A DNA stretch of 64,000 nt from Nodularia sp. LEGE 06071. GTDB lineage: Bacteria > Cyanobacteriota > Cyanobacteriia > Cyanobacteriales > Nostocaceae. The DNA lies in NCBI RefSeq assembly GCF_015207755.1, contig NZ_JADEWH010000003.1, positions 1 through 64,000 of the forward strand. Direction: 5' to 3'. Of the stretch, positions 15,978 to 25,135 are shown in pieces. Below the pieces are notes generated by a model. That model ran no database searches and was not told the origin of the DNA. It saw only the letters and a list, made by a program, of their open reading frames with translations. How positions within the stretch are numbered: position 1 is the first letter of the stretch; every line of letters starts with the position of its first letter. The position numbers were made by a program, and so were the translations under genes.

Positions 15978-18900
15978 ATGACAGTCATCACAATTCGGGA
16001 AGAAGGGCGAATAGATACCGGATTTGCAGTAATTCTCAAATTTGATGGCGGAGAATACCCAGTGACGATTACTGACCCCTTTACCCCCAAGGAAGAAAAA
16101 CTACTAGAGTGGTATTTTGAAGAATGGGTAACGTTTCCTTTTAGTGATACTGTCATTGCAGAGAGGGCAGCAGCCAGCGTTAAAATATACGGTGAAAGCC
16201 TATTTAAGCAACTTTTTCAGGCAGATTTCAATGCTTACAGCTTATATCGACAACTGCGGGGTAATCTGAGTCAAGTACAGATTGAAATCGTGGCGAAAAC
16301 CCCAGAATTTCACGCCCTACACTGGGAAGCTCTACAAGACCCAGATTTAAGCCGACCACTGGCGGTAGACTGTGTAATGTTGCGGAAGAATGTCAGACCT
16401 GCACCACCAGTTTCAGCTAATGTGCAGTCATCGCCTGTGATTAATCTGCTGGTGGTGGTGGCGCGTCCAGATGAGGAAAGGGATGTGGGCTATCGGACTA
16501 TTTCCCGCCCGTTGATAAAGTTGATTGACAATAGCAAATTGCGGGTAAATGTAGAGTTGCTGCGTCCGGGAACTTACGAAAGTTTGTCTAGGCATTTACA
16601 AGAAAAAGGTGCAGGATTTTACCACGTCATTCATTTGGATATGCACGGGGCGCTGCTAAATTATCAACAGGTTCAGTCTCCCAGCAAACCTGAACGCTAT
16701 TTTTATAAAGGGCGCTATGGACGTGGTGATTTGCAGGCGTTTGATGGGGTGAAAGCTTTTGTCTGCTTTGAGGGCGAGTCTCAGGGTAAAGTTGATTTGG
16801 TAGAAGCTTCAGAGTTAGCCGCATTGTTGACAGGAAAGGGGATTCCTGTGTGTATTCTCAGTGTTTGTCAGTCGGGGAAACAGGTTAAGAACTCCGCCAG
16901 CGAGGAGGGGTTAAGTGAAGATACTCGTGAAACCAGTCTGGGAAGCCGGTTAATGACCGCAGGGATGCAGATGGTGGTGGCTATGGGGTATTCTGTCACT
17001 GTGTCGGCGGCAAAGTTGATGATGTCGCAGCTTTATCAACATTTGTTTGATCATAAACCCATGACTGAAGCTATCAGGCTGGGGAGGCTGGAACTGTTCA
17101 ATGATAAAGAACGGAAAGCCTATTTCAATAAATATATTAATTTAGAAGATTGGTTATTACCTGTGGTTTATTCTCATCAGGTAGTGAATTTTAATTTACG
17201 GCAGTTTACACCGGAAGAAGAAGAGAAATATTACGAATCTGTTGCCATTCAATATCGTTTCTCCTTGCCGGAATATGGATTTATTGGTCGGGATTTGGAG
17301 ATTCTCAAAATTGAGAAGGCTTTGCTCAGGCATAATGTTTTGCTGTTGCAAGGTATGGGGGGAACAGGTAAAACAACTTTGTTAAATTATTTAAGGGAAT
17401 GGTGGCAGAGGACACATTTTGTTGAGGATGTATTTTATTTTGGCTATGACCAAAAAGCCTGGACGCTGACACAAATTCTGTTTGATATTGGTCAGCAGGT
17501 GTATGGTAAATTTGAACAGGCGAAGTTTCAAGCCATGAGTCAGCCTGCACAGGTACAGAAATTAGTGGCAAAGTTGCGGGGTGCAGCTTACGCTGTGATT
17601 TTGGATAATTTGGAATCGGTGACTGGGCAACAACTGGCGATTCAAAATACTTTACCAGAGGCAGAACGTCTGCAAATTCGGGATTTTATCGGGAAGTTGG
17701 TAGGTGGTAAAACGCGGGTAGTTTTGGGTTCACGGAGTCGGGAAGAATGGCTACAATCTCAGACTTTTAAACAGAATATTTATGAATTACAAGGATTAGA
17801 TCAAGAAGCCCGGACGGAATTAGCAGAGAAAATTTTAGAACGGAATGTAGCTGCACACCTTGTTGATGGGATTCGTCAAGATGCCGATTTTGAAAAGTTG
17901 ATAAAATTGTTGGCAGGGTATCCCCTAGCGATGGAAGTTGTGTTGACGAATTTGCAAAGGCAATCACCCCAGGAGATTTTGCAGGGGTTGCAAAGTGCTG
18001 ATGTCAATTTGGATGTGGTGAGTGAGGATAAGACTAAGAGTATTTTGAAATGTGTGGAATATTCTCACAGTAATTTGTCACCAGATGCACAGAAGTTGTT
18101 GCTGTGTTTGGCTTATTTTAGTGGGTTTATTATCCGAGCAGCTATTCCGATTTACATCAAGGAACTACAAAAGTTAGAAGCATTAAATGATTATTGTTTT
18201 GATAAATTCAATGATGCCATTCAAGAGGCAATTAACTGGGGCTTACTCTCACTGATTGATAATAATCAGGATTTTCTAAAAATTCAACCTATTTTCCCCT
18301 ATTTTTTAAAGACTAAGTTAGCATCTATTGATGAGAAAATACAGGCAGCTTTAGAAGAGGGATTTAAAAACTACTATATAGGTTGGGCAGAATATTATAA
18401 GCATTTAATGGATTCTAAAGATGCTCAAGAGCGTCAAGTGGGTATATATTGCTGTAGATGGGAATATGAAAACCTTTATCATGCCCTACAAATTTGTTTG
18501 CAGAAACAAGAAAGTATTAGGATCTACTTTTGTTTACATAAATACTTTAATTTGATTAGTGATCACCAAAGTAAACTCAAGTTGGCAGAAATGGTTTGTC
18601 AAAATTTAGAAAATTATCCCCCAGCATTTATCCAGGGTGAATTAGGTTATCAGATAGCATTGGTAATTGGTAGCCTGGGTAATTTTCAACAGGATGTAAA
18701 GCAGTACCAGCAAGCTAAATGTTCTTACGAAAAGACTTTAGAAATTTTTCCTACCTTAATGGGTATAGAAGAAAAACAAAAACAACTTTGGCAAGCCGGC
18801 ACCTACCACCAGTTGGGAATGGTTGCCCAAGAATTGCGAGAATATGAAGAAGCACGGCGCAATTATCAACAGGTTTTGAATATCTACATCGAATATGGCG

Positions 18901-19697
18901 ATCGCTATTCCCAAGCCAAAACCTACAACAATTTGGGAATGGTTGCCCAAAATTTACGAGAATATGAAGAAGCACGGCGCAATTTTCAACAGGCTTTGAA
19001 TATCTACATCGAATATGGCGATCGCTATTCCCAAGCCATCATCTACCATAATTTGGGAATGGTTGCCCAAGATTTGCGAAAATATGAAGAGGCACGGTGC
19101 AATTATCAACAGGCTTTGAATATCTACATTGAATATGGCGATCGCTATTCCCAAGCCAGCACCTACCACAATTTGGCAGTAGTTGCCCAAGATTTGCGAG
19201 AATATGAAGAAGCACGGCGCAATTATCAACTGGCTTTGAATATCAAAATAGAATATGGCGGTAGCGAAGCTCTTCCTTCGGAAGCTCGCTATTCCCAAGC
19301 CAGCACATATAACGGGTTGGGATATGTTGCCCAAGAATTACGAGAATATGAAGAAGCACAGCGCAATTATCAACAGGCTTTGAATATCTACATCGAATAT
19401 GGCGATCGCTATTCCCAAGCCAAAATCTGCCACAATTTGGGATATGTTGCCCAAAAATTGCATGAATATGAAGAGACACGACGCAATTATCAACAGGCTT
19501 TAAATATCTTTATCGAATATGGCGATCGCTATGAACAAGCCAAAACCTACGCAACATTAGGACTACTTGCAGCAGCAGAGGAAAATTACCCAGAGGAGAA
19601 GGCTTACTGGCAGACAGCGTTAGAGATATTTGTTGAGTATCAGGATGAATATCGTGCAGCGATCGCACGGCAAATTTTAGACACATTACCAGATTAA
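15978..19697 (+). CDS. CHAT protease-NB-ARC-TPR STAND protein
   Basis: 1239 residues. An N-terminal CHAT (caspase-like) peptidase domain spans about 60-390, with a probable catalytic His in DMHG (near 223) and Cys in SVCQSG (near 297). The NB-ARC/NACHT-type ATPase follows: Walker A GMGGTGKTT (459-467), Walker B VILDNLES (Asp near 543), then a helical region. From about 936 come seven TPR units of the kinesin light chain type, 40 residues (120 bp) each. The fifth carries an in-frame 24-bp insert. This architecture is shared by STAND proteins in which ligand binding by the repeats activates the protease. I infer a defence or programmed-death switch with the small membrane gene as partner. The ribosome site is weak. 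Confidence 0.88.
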   Translation: MTVITIREEGRIDTGFAVILKFDGGEYPVTITDPFTPKEEKLLEWYFEEWVTFPFSDTVIAERAAASVKIYGESLFKQLFQADFNAYSLYRQLRGNLSQVQIEIVAKTPEFHALHWEALQDPDLSRPLAVDCVMLRKNVRPAPPVSANVQSSPVINLLVVVARPDEERDVGYRTISRPLIKLIDNSKLRVNVELLRPGTYESLSRHLQEKGAGFYHVIHLDMHGALLNYQQVQSPSKPERYFYKGRYGRGDLQAFDGVKAFVCFEGESQGKVDLVEASELAALLTGKGIPVCILSVCQSGKQVKNSASEEGLSEDTRETSLGSRLMTAGMQMVVAMGYSVTVSAAKLMMSQLYQHLFDHKPMTEAIRLGRLELFNDKERKAYFNKYINLEDWLLPVVYSHQVVNFNLRQFTPEEEEKYYESVAIQYRFSLPEYGFIGRDLEILKIEKALLRHNVLLLQGMGGTGKTTLLNYLREWWQRTHFVEDVFYFGYDQKAWTLTQILFDIGQQVYGKFEQAKFQAMSQPAQVQKLVAKLRGAAYAVILDNLESVTGQQLAIQNTLPEAERLQIRDFIGKLVGGKTRVVLGSRSREEWLQSQTFKQNIYELQGLDQEARTELAEKILERNVAAHLVDGIRQDADFEKLIKLLAGYPLAMEVVLTNLQRQSPQEILQGLQSADVNLDVVSEDKTKSILKCVEYSHSNLSPDAQKLLLCLAYFSGFIIRAAIPIYIKELQKLEALNDYCFDKFNDAIQEAINWGLLSLIDNNQDFLKIQPIFPYFLKTKLASIDEKIQAALEEGFKNYYIGWAEYYKHLMDSKDAQERQVGIYCCRWEYENLYHALQICLQKQESIRIYFCLHKYFNLISDHQSKLKLAEMVCQNLENYPPAFIQGELGYQIALVIGSLGNFQQDVKQYQQAKCSYEKTLEIFPTLMGIEEKQKQLWQAGTYHQLGMVAQELREYEEARRNYQQVLNIYIEYGDRYSQAKTYNNLGMVAQNLREYEEARRNFQQALNIYIEYGDRYSQAIIYHNLGMVAQDLRKYEEARCNYQQALNIYIEYGDRYSQASTYHNLAVVAQDLREYEEARRNYQLALNIKIEYGGSEALPSEARYSQASTYNGLGYVAQELREYEEAQRNYQQALNIYIEYGDRYSQAKICHNLGYVAQKLHEYEETRRNYQQALNIFIEYGDRYEQAKTYATLGLLAAAEENYPEEKAYWQTALEIFVEYQDEYRAAIARQILDTLPD
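19260..19288. repeat. palindromic repeat inserted at a GCGATCGC site in the TPR region
   Basis: Six of the TPR units read GGCGATCGCTATTCC or nearly so. Here the ATCG is replaced by a 28-base palindromic block (TAGCGAAGC, CTTCCTTCGGAAG, CTCGC), a net gain of 24 bases and eight residues. The frame is preserved and the repeat phase resumes after it. Confidence 0.75.
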
Positions 19698-19769
19698 TCA
19701 TGAAGTAACGCATTCCCCCTCCCCGCAAGCGAAGAAAGGGCTAAGATTTAAAGATAAAACTAAACCATA

Positions 19770-20225
19770 TTAGTCTCCCGGTGGGAGAGTTCCAACCTTA
19801 TCCGCAGGTGGTTCTGTGTAGTCACAAAATATATTTAATCCGATTTTGAGTATATACAAAACAATTACAGTGGCGATGGCGGGATCAATTGGTAATCCAC
19901 TTGTGGTTGCAAGACCGACTAGAGAGACAATCAAACCTGACAGCAACGGTGAACTTCCTGGATTTTTCGTATATTCTTTGAGTTGACCACTAAAGCCATC
20001 ATCACCGCAGAGTTCTTTCCGCAGTACATTCAGCGTGACTTTCCAGATGGATTTGCCTTCTGACATTAATGTTCTGCCATTTTTCTCAATCCATAAATCC
20101 TCAAATGAGCGTTCAACTTTACCGTTGTGTCTGGCTAAGTTATCTAGGGCATACTGTGCGGGTGTGTAATCTTGCAATATTTCCCGCATAGCCATGATTT
20201 CGTTACTACTGATTTGCGCTTCCAT
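19770..20225 (-). CDS. small membrane protein, likely partner of the CHAT-STAND protein
   Basis: 151 residues. The N-terminal part, about 1-90, is a soluble helical domain (MAMREILQDYTPAQYALDNLARHNG at its start is partly shown by MREILQDY, then FEDLW and SIWKVTLNVLRKEL). The C-terminal part has two hydrophobic segments (about 96-112 and 117-136), then FCDYTEPPADK. It converges on the STAND gene, 72 bp from its end. A truncated second copy lies on the far side of that gene. A protease next to a soluble-domain plus hydrophobic-hairpin protein suggests a cleavable or recruitable membrane effector; this is inference. I do not recognise the family. It starts at ATG 20225. Confidence 0.65.
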   Translation of the reverse strand: MEAQISSNEIMAMREILQDYTPAQYALDNLARHNGKVERSFEDLWIEKNGRTLMSEGKSIWKVTLNVLRKELCGDDGFSGQLKEYTKNPGSSPLLSGLIVSLVGLATTSGLPIDPAIATVIVLYILKIGLNIFCDYTEPPADKVGTLPPGD

Positions 20226-20334
20226 ACTTTAGTTAGTTTTTTGGTTTAAGTTCTCAAGTTGACCCCAATTTTCAGACTTTAGCATTTATCGCGTTTTTTG
20301 TTGTCTCAATTGAACTTTGAGAATATGGATTTGT

Positions 20335-20400
20335 TTCGCGCATTCGCCGGAGGCGTTCTCGAAGAGTAGGCGCAAAGGCGCAAAGGTAAGAAGGAAGAGA
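20335..20400. repeat. dispersed repeat (GGCGCAAAGGCGCAAAGG type)
   Basis: An intergenic repeat of the kind with CGCAAAGGCGCAAAGG and a preceding GCATTCGCCGGAGGCG palindrome. Related purine-rich sequence occurs at about 21500-21550 and inside the mannosidase gene near 29351. Confidence 0.5.
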
Positions 20401-20469
20401 AGGGTAATTTTTTATTTGGAAGTCTCTTACTGGATAATTAGTTGTTAGGGATGTCTAGAATGAGTAAAT

Positions 20470-21450
20470 ATGCAGATTAGCCAAGAACTATCTCTACCCA
20501 GTATGGGCTGTGGCACTTGGGCATGGGGTAATCAATTACTCTGGGGATATGATGAAAGCATGGATGAACAGTTACAAGCTGTTTTTAATCTCTGTGTCAG
20601 CAACGGTGTAACTTTGTTTGATACTGGCGATTCTTACGGGACTGGGCGATTAAATGGACGCAGTGAGTTACTGTTGGGGCGATTTACTCAGGAATATCAA
20701 GGGGTAAATCAAGATCATATTTGCATTGCTACTAAGCTGGCGGCTTACCCTTGGAGATGGACTCGTCAAGCAATGGTTAAGGCTTGTCAGGCTTCGGCGC
20801 AACGTTTGGGCAAAAATGTCGATTTGGTGCAAATGCACTGGTCTACGGCTAATTATGCACCTTGGCAAGAATCAGGTTTGTTAGATGGTTTGGCTGATTT
20901 ATACGAACAAGGTCTAGTGAAGGGGGTCGGTTTATCTAATTATGGCCCTAAACGCCTGCAACGGGTACATCAAAAGTTTGCGGCGCGGGGTGTTCCTATT
21001 AAAACTCTGCAAGTTCAGTATTCTTTACTATCTACCTATCCTGTGACGGAATTAGGGCTGAAGGATGTTTGTGATCAATTGGGGATAAAGTTAATCGCCT
21101 ATAGTCCTCTGGCTTTGGGGATTTTAACGGGGAAATATGCGGAAAAAGGGAATTTACCCAAGGGTATCCGGGGTTTATTATTTAGACAGCTTTTGCCAGG
21201 AGTGCGATCGCTTTTAGAATGTTTACGAGAGGTGGCTGCATCTAGAAATAAAACTATGTCTCAGGTAGCAATTAATTGGTGTATCTGTAAGGGTACTATT
21301 CCTATCCCTGGGGCGAAAAGTCTAGAACAAGCGCAGCAAAATATTGGTGCTTTGGGTTGGTTGTTAGATTCTGGCGAAATTGCTGCTTTAGATCAAGCTG
21401 CTGCAAGTACGGATAAGAAAATGGTGCAAAATATCTTTCAAACTCAGTAG
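20470..21450 (+). CDS. aldo/keto reductase
   Basis: A 326-residue NADPH-dependent cytosolic oxidoreductase. The family tetrad is visible: Asp in LFDTGDSYG (about 50-57), the Tyr in the same segment, Lys in CIATKLAAYPW (near 88) and His in QMHWS (near 121). SNYGPKRL and a late GTIPIPGAKSLEQA complete the NADPH-binding signatures. The substrate is unknown; plant-type and cyanobacterial relatives include pyridoxal reductases and other aldehyde reductases. It starts at ATG 20470, shortly after an upstream ATG in another frame. No operon partner. Confidence 0.88.
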   Translation: MQISQELSLPSMGCGTWAWGNQLLWGYDESMDEQLQAVFNLCVSNGVTLFDTGDSYGTGRLNGRSELLLGRFTQEYQGVNQDHICIATKLAAYPWRWTRQAMVKACQASAQRLGKNVDLVQMHWSTANYAPWQESGLLDGLADLYEQGLVKGVGLSNYGPKRLQRVHQKFAARGVPIKTLQVQYSLLSTYPVTELGLKDVCDQLGIKLIAYSPLALGILTGKYAEKGNLPKGIRGLLFRQLLPGVRSLLECLREVAASRNKTMSQVAINWCICKGTIPIPGAKSLEQAQQNIGALGWLLDSGEIAALDQAAASTDKKMVQNIFQTQ

Positions 21451-21577
21451 AAAATCACCGTGTATGTATCTATTCCGCTTTGTTCAAGTCAATTTTTTTT
21501 AACGAACCGCCAAGAACGCCAAGGACGCAAAGTCAAGAAAGAAAAGGAAGAAATGCTTCACTGAACTGTATGCTTTG

Positions 21578-21603
21578 TAGAGACGCGATTAATCACGTCT
21601 CTA
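21578..21603. terminator. palindrome between converging genes
   Basis: TAGAGACG and CGTCTCTA flank the inner palindrome GATTAATC, making a near-perfect 26-base hairpin. It lies between the aldo/keto reductase and the convergent small gene. It could terminate either, and it is also a dispersed cyanobacterial repeat type. Confidence 0.5.
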
Positions 21604-21617
21604 ATTACTCCCTGAGT

Positions 21618-21818
21618 TTATAAGTCTTCGGGTAAAACCCATTTAGGTGGTTCTGTCATTTTTTTCCGCAGGCGTTCTTCTGCCATCGCCAGCATTTGGT
21701 CTAAAGAAGTCTCTTCGATAAATTTGCTCGTGGCTTCTCTAAACTCGATATTGGGGCATTTATCCCCTAATATACAGCCGTTAACGCAGGCTTGAGCGCA
21801 ATCAATTTTTTGTTCCAT
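21618..21818 (-). CDS. small cysteine-containing conserved protein
   Basis: 66 residues. Four cysteines cluster in the first 21 positions (CAQACVNGCILGDKC), followed by a charged helical region and a WVLPEDL tail. The cluster could bind a metal or an iron-sulfur cluster, though no classic ferredoxin spacing is present. No signal peptide is seen. An AGAGAGGAACTCAC-like region before the ATG provides a ribosome site. It diverges from mnmE. Function not assigned. Confidence 0.6.
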   Translation of the reverse strand: MEQKIDCAQACVNGCILGDKCPNIEFREATSKFIEETSLDQMLAMAEERLRKKMTEPPKWVLPEDL

Positions 21819-21968
21819 AGTGAGTTCCTCTCTTTAAAATATCAGTTAAGAGTTGTGATTGATACTGTAAATCTCTACTCTTAATATCAAGTCCCCTTAA
21901 TTGACTATGATAAAACTGCTGCTACGCTAATAGCATATATATGAAATGTTTTGCTAACAAGGGCGCTC

Positions 21969-23360
21969 ATGTCGGAACTCTTAGCTATTACTGGAACTAT
22001 CGCCGCGATCGCCACGGCTGTAATTCCCCAACAAGGTAGCGTTAGTATTGTACGGGTATCTGGTTCCCAAGCAATGGCGATCGCACAAGCTCTATTTTCC
22101 GCCCCTGGGCAGCAAGTTTGGGAAAGTCACCGCATTCTTTACGGTCATATCCGCCATCCCCACACACAAGCATTGGTGGATGAAGCGCTGTTATTAATCA
22201 TGCAAGCACCCCGTTCTTACACTCGTGAAGATGTGGTAGAATTCCATTGCCACGGCGGAATTATGGCAGTGCAGCAGGTCTTACAATTGTGTCTAGAACA
22301 GGGTGCTAGGCTTGCTCAACCAGGTGAATTTACGCTCCGAGCCTTTTTGAATGGGCGACTCGATTTAACCCAAGCTGAAAGTATTGCTGATTTAGTCGGA
22401 GCGCGATCGCCCCAAGCAGCTCAAACGGCTTTAGCTGGTTTACAGGGAAAATTAGCTGCTCCAATTCGGCAGTTACGCAACCACTGTTTAGATATTCTGG
22501 CTGAAATTGAAGCTCGAATTGATTTTGAGGAAGACTTACCTCCGCTGGATCATGAAGCCATCATATCAGATATTGATCACGTTGCCGCAGAAATTAGCAG
22601 ATTTTTAGCCACAAAAGACAAAGGCGAACTGCTGCGAACCGGGTTAAAAGTGGCAATTGTGGGGCGACCAAATGTCGGTAAATCTAGTTTATTGAATGCT
22701 TGGAGTCAGAGCGATCGCGCGATTGTGACTGATTTACCAGGGACAACCCGTGATGTGGTGGAGTCTCAGCTCGTTGTCGGGGGGATTCCCGTGCAGGTGC
22801 TAGATACAGCCGGCATTCGGGAAACAGTAGACCAAGTAGAAAAAATCGGCGTAGAGCGATCGCGCCGTGCAGCAAATGCAGCTGATTTAGTATTACTCAC
22901 CATTGATGCGTCAGCAGGTTGGACGAAGGATGACCAAGAAATTTACGCACAAGTGCAACACCGTCCCTTAATTCTAGTCATCAATAAAATTGACCTTGTA
23001 GAAACAGAATCTATTGACTCTGGGAAATATCCCCATAATATTCACCAAATTGTTACCACAGTAGCGGCAGAAAATCAAGGAATTGATGCCTTAGAAACAG
23101 CAATTTTAAACATAGTGCAAACCGGAAAAGTGCAAGCTGCGGATATGGATTTAGCAATTAACCAAAGGCAAGCAGCAGCCCTAACTCAAGCTAAAATATC
23201 TCTAGAACAGGTACAAGCAACAATTGCTGATCAATTACCCCTTGATTTCTGGACAATTGACTTACGTGGCGCGATTCAAGCATTAGGAGAAATCACCGGA
23301 GAGCAAGTTACTGAATCGGTACTTGATCGGATTTTCAGTAGATTCTGTATTGGTAAATAA
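21969..23360 (+). CDS. mnmE: tRNA modification GTPase MnmE
   Basis: 463 residues from the ATG at 21969; a TTG six codons upstream is less likely. The N-terminal tetrahydrofolate-binding domain starts [20 protein letters not shown] (about 6-120). A helical domain with an embedded G domain follows: [10 protein letters not shown] (G1), DLPGTTRD (G2), DTAGI (G3), NKID (G4). The C-terminal FCIGK motif supplies the essential cysteine. With MnmG it installs the xm5 modification at wobble uridine 34 of certain tRNAs. Full length, with no odd features. Confidence 0.96.
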   Translation: MSELLAITGTIAAIATAVIPQQGSVSIVRVSGSQAMAIAQALFSAPGQQVWESHRILYGHIRHPHTQALVDEALLLIMQAPRSYTREDVVEFHCHGGIMAVQQVLQLCLEQGARLAQPGEFTLRAFLNGRLDLTQAESIADLVGARSPQAAQTALAGLQGKLAAPIRQLRNHCLDILAEIEARIDFEEDLPPLDHEAIISDIDHVAAEISRFLATKDKGELLRTGLKVAIVGRPNVGKSSLLNAWSQSDRAIVTDLPGTTRDVVESQLVVGGIPVQVLDTAGIRETVDQVEKIGVERSRRAANAADLVLLTIDASAGWTKDDQEIYAQVQHRPLILVINKIDLVETESIDSGKYPHNIHQIVTTVAAENQGIDALETAILNIVQTGKVQAADMDLAINQRQAAALTQAKISLEQVQATIADQLPLDFWTIDLRGAIQALGEITGEQVTESVLDRIFSRFCIGK

Positions 23361-23388
23361 AATTGGCAAATTTTGCTAGCTACATCAT

Positions 23389-23433
23389 ACATTTTAATAT
23401 GATAACTCTTGTGGAGAGGGCAAAGATGCCCGC
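23389..23433. repeat. dispersed hairpin repeat, copy A (after mnmE)
   Basis: About 45 bases ending in a GGGCA-AAGA-TGCCC hairpin, preceded by TTAATATGATAA and CTTGTGG. A second copy lies at 24967-25014. Both sit a few tens of bases after a stop codon, so they may act as 3'-end hairpins. Confidence 0.6.
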
Positions 23434-23525
23434 AATGAGTAAATGATCGCAATTTAATATAAAGATGCATAAATAGAATTTAACCAGAAATCTATAGGAC
23501 TACTATTTGATTATTGAACAAACAC

Positions 23526-23603
23526 GTAGGGTGTGTTAGCGCAGCGTAACGCACCAAAGCCTTAATAATGGTGCGTTACGGATTTCATCCTAACGCACCC
23601 TAC
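23526..23603. repeat. palindromic repeat with GTAGGGTG/CACCCTAC ends
   Basis: The 78-bp element begins GTAGGGTGTGTTAGCGCAGC and ends TAACGCACCCTAC, with two internal copies of the GCGTTACG-type motif. It can fold into a long hairpin. The motif TAGCGCAGCGTAAC also occurs in the repeats at 38761 and 54308. The rest of the mnmE-SDR spacer shows no gene. Confidence 0.65.
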
Positions 23604-23788
23604 AAGACTTAATTTTTTTCATAAATTAAACCGGATTCCTATAGTTCCCCTCCTCGCTTGCGGGGAGCAGTCGAAATAATATGCAACCTCACAAATAATT
23701 GGTATAACCGCAGATACAGATGGATAAATTGGTAGTTTTTTTCCAGAAAAAACGCTATATTTAAACTGTTTTAATTTAGATGAAATGA

Positions 23789-24559
23789 ATGTATTTTGGA
23801 AATAAAATTAAATCTGTCAATGCCTTAATTGTGGGCGCTAGCCAAGGTATAGGTCTAGGTTTTGTGAAAAAACTGCTCCAAGATGACAGAATTGCCAAAG
23901 TTTATGCGACCTATCGTCAAATTGAATCCGCAGGGGAATTAATAGAATTAGAAAACAAATATTCTGATAAATTAATTTGTTTATCTCTGGATATTACTGA
24001 AGAATCGCAAATTGTCGAAGTTGTCCAACGCATCAAAGCCGAAGTCAACAAATTACACTTAGTGATTAACTGTGTAGGAATATTGCATGACGACACTTTC
24101 CAACCTGAAAAAAGCTTAAAACAGATTAATTCCGAAAATTTGCTGCGTTACTTCCAAATTAACAGCATTGGATCTATTCTCCTCGCTAAACACCTGTTAA
24201 CCTTATTTCGCCATCGTGAAAACAGCGTTTTTGCCAGTATTTCTGCTAAATTAGCTAGTATTGGCGACAACGAAATTGGTGGCTGGTATGGCTATCGGGC
24301 TTCTAAAACCGCACTGAATATGTTTATGCGAACAGCAGCAATTGAGTATGGCAGAAGCTGTCCTCAAACATTGGTAGTAACTTTACATCCTGGAACCACA
24401 GATACACGCCTATCCCGTCCGTTCCAGAGAAATGTACCACCGGAAAAACTATTTTCAGTCGAACTTTGTGTGACTCAATTGCTGTCTGTCATTGACCAAC
24501 TTCAGGAAGGTGATAGTGGACAATTTTTCTCTTGGGATGGAAGTAGGTTACCTTGGTAG
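23789..24559 (+). CDS. short-chain dehydrogenase/reductase (C-factor-like)
   Basis: A 256-residue classical SDR. The nucleotide-binding GASQGIGLGFV (about 17-27), NCVG (near 94) and the catalytic YRASK (near 170) with an upstream Ser are present. It is close to the CsgA/C-factor type reductases in overall order. The substrate is unknown. It starts at ATG 23789. The following small gene begins 32 bp after the stop, so the two are probably co-transcribed. Confidence 0.85.
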   Translation: MYFGNKIKSVNALIVGASQGIGLGFVKKLLQDDRIAKVYATYRQIESAGELIELENKYSDKLICLSLDITEESQIVEVVQRIKAEVNKLHLVINCVGILHDDTFQPEKSLKQINSENLLRYFQINSIGSILLAKHLLTLFRHRENSVFASISAKLASIGDNEIGGWYGYRASKTALNMFMRTAAIEYGRSCPQTLVVTLHPGTTDTRLSRPFQRNVPPEKLFSVELCVTQLLSVIDQLQEGDSGQFFSWDGSRLPW

Positions 24560-24591
24560 CTGAGATCAACAAATACTAAAAACCAAAACTT

Positions 24592-24921
24592 ATGAAATTT
24601 TTTATTCCAGCCGCCAACGACCATACTAGAGCCGAAGATGTATATAGTGCTATTGCTAAATTTGCTCAAGCACCAATTACTGAAAAGCGGATTTGGAAGT
24701 TACGGTGGCTGGATAATGGAATGAATATGGAGTGCGAGGTAGGTAAACCATTACCATCCCTATATCAAACTGGGAAAGAGCTAATTTTGGCAATATTTGA
24801 CTGTGAAAACCTTTATAAGATTTGTACTCTGACTCATGGAGGAGTCAAGGGAGAACCTGTGTTGGTTGAAAAAAATCTTCAATCATCAGCAACTTATTTT
24901 TCCAATGATCCGAATAACTAA
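24592..24921 (+). CDS. small conserved protein downstream of SDR
   Basis: 109 residues, soluble, without recognised motifs. It contains IWKLRWLDNGMNMECEVGKP (about 33-52) and a short hydrophobic ELILAIFDCENLYKIC segment that looks like a buried strand-helix unit rather than a membrane span. The close spacing to the SDR gene suggests an operon. The function is not known to me. A hairpin repeat begins about 45 bp after its stop. Confidence 0.55.
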   Translation: MKFFIPAANDHTRAEDVYSAIAKFAQAPITEKRIWKLRWLDNGMNMECEVGKPLPSLYQTGKELILAIFDCENLYKICTLTHGGVKGEPVLVEKNLQSSATYFSNDPNN

Positions 24922-24966
24922 TTACTAATTAGGAGATTTATCCAGCACTTTGCAAGTAAATCAAGT

Positions 24967-25014
24967 ACATATCTTAATATGATAAATCTTGTGGGGGAGG
25001 GCAAAGATGCCCGC
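24967..25014. repeat. dispersed hairpin repeat, copy B
   Basis: The second copy of the 45-base repeat seen after mnmE, with the same TTAATATGATAA, CTTGTGG and GGGCAAAGATGCCC blocks. Confidence 0.6.
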
Positions 25015-25083
25015 CCTTGTGTACCTAACTCAGATCAGATGTGGTGTATTTTGCACCAGGCGACAGTCATTCGGGGCTATACA

Positions 25084-25124
25084 GGCAAAACTCACCCAGG
25101 CGGGTTAAAAACCTGATTTTTGCC
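25084..25124. terminator. hairpin between converging genes
   Basis: GGCAAAA (25084-25090) pairs with TTTTGCC (25118-25124), with an inner AGG/CCT helix. It lies just beyond the stop of the minus-strand gene at 25136, with A and T tracts on opposite strands, as in a bidirectional terminator. Confidence 0.5.
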
Positions 25125-25135
25125 TTGATTGGGGG

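Noticed and set aside
18751-19479. Several antisense open frames across the TPR units
   Set aside because: They repeat with the 120-bp TPR period and are mirror products of the coding strand.
25021-25135. Possible tRNA-like fold near 25070-25125
   Set aside because: No anticodon arm or CCA-compatible acceptor stem could be made; it fits a terminator hairpin better.
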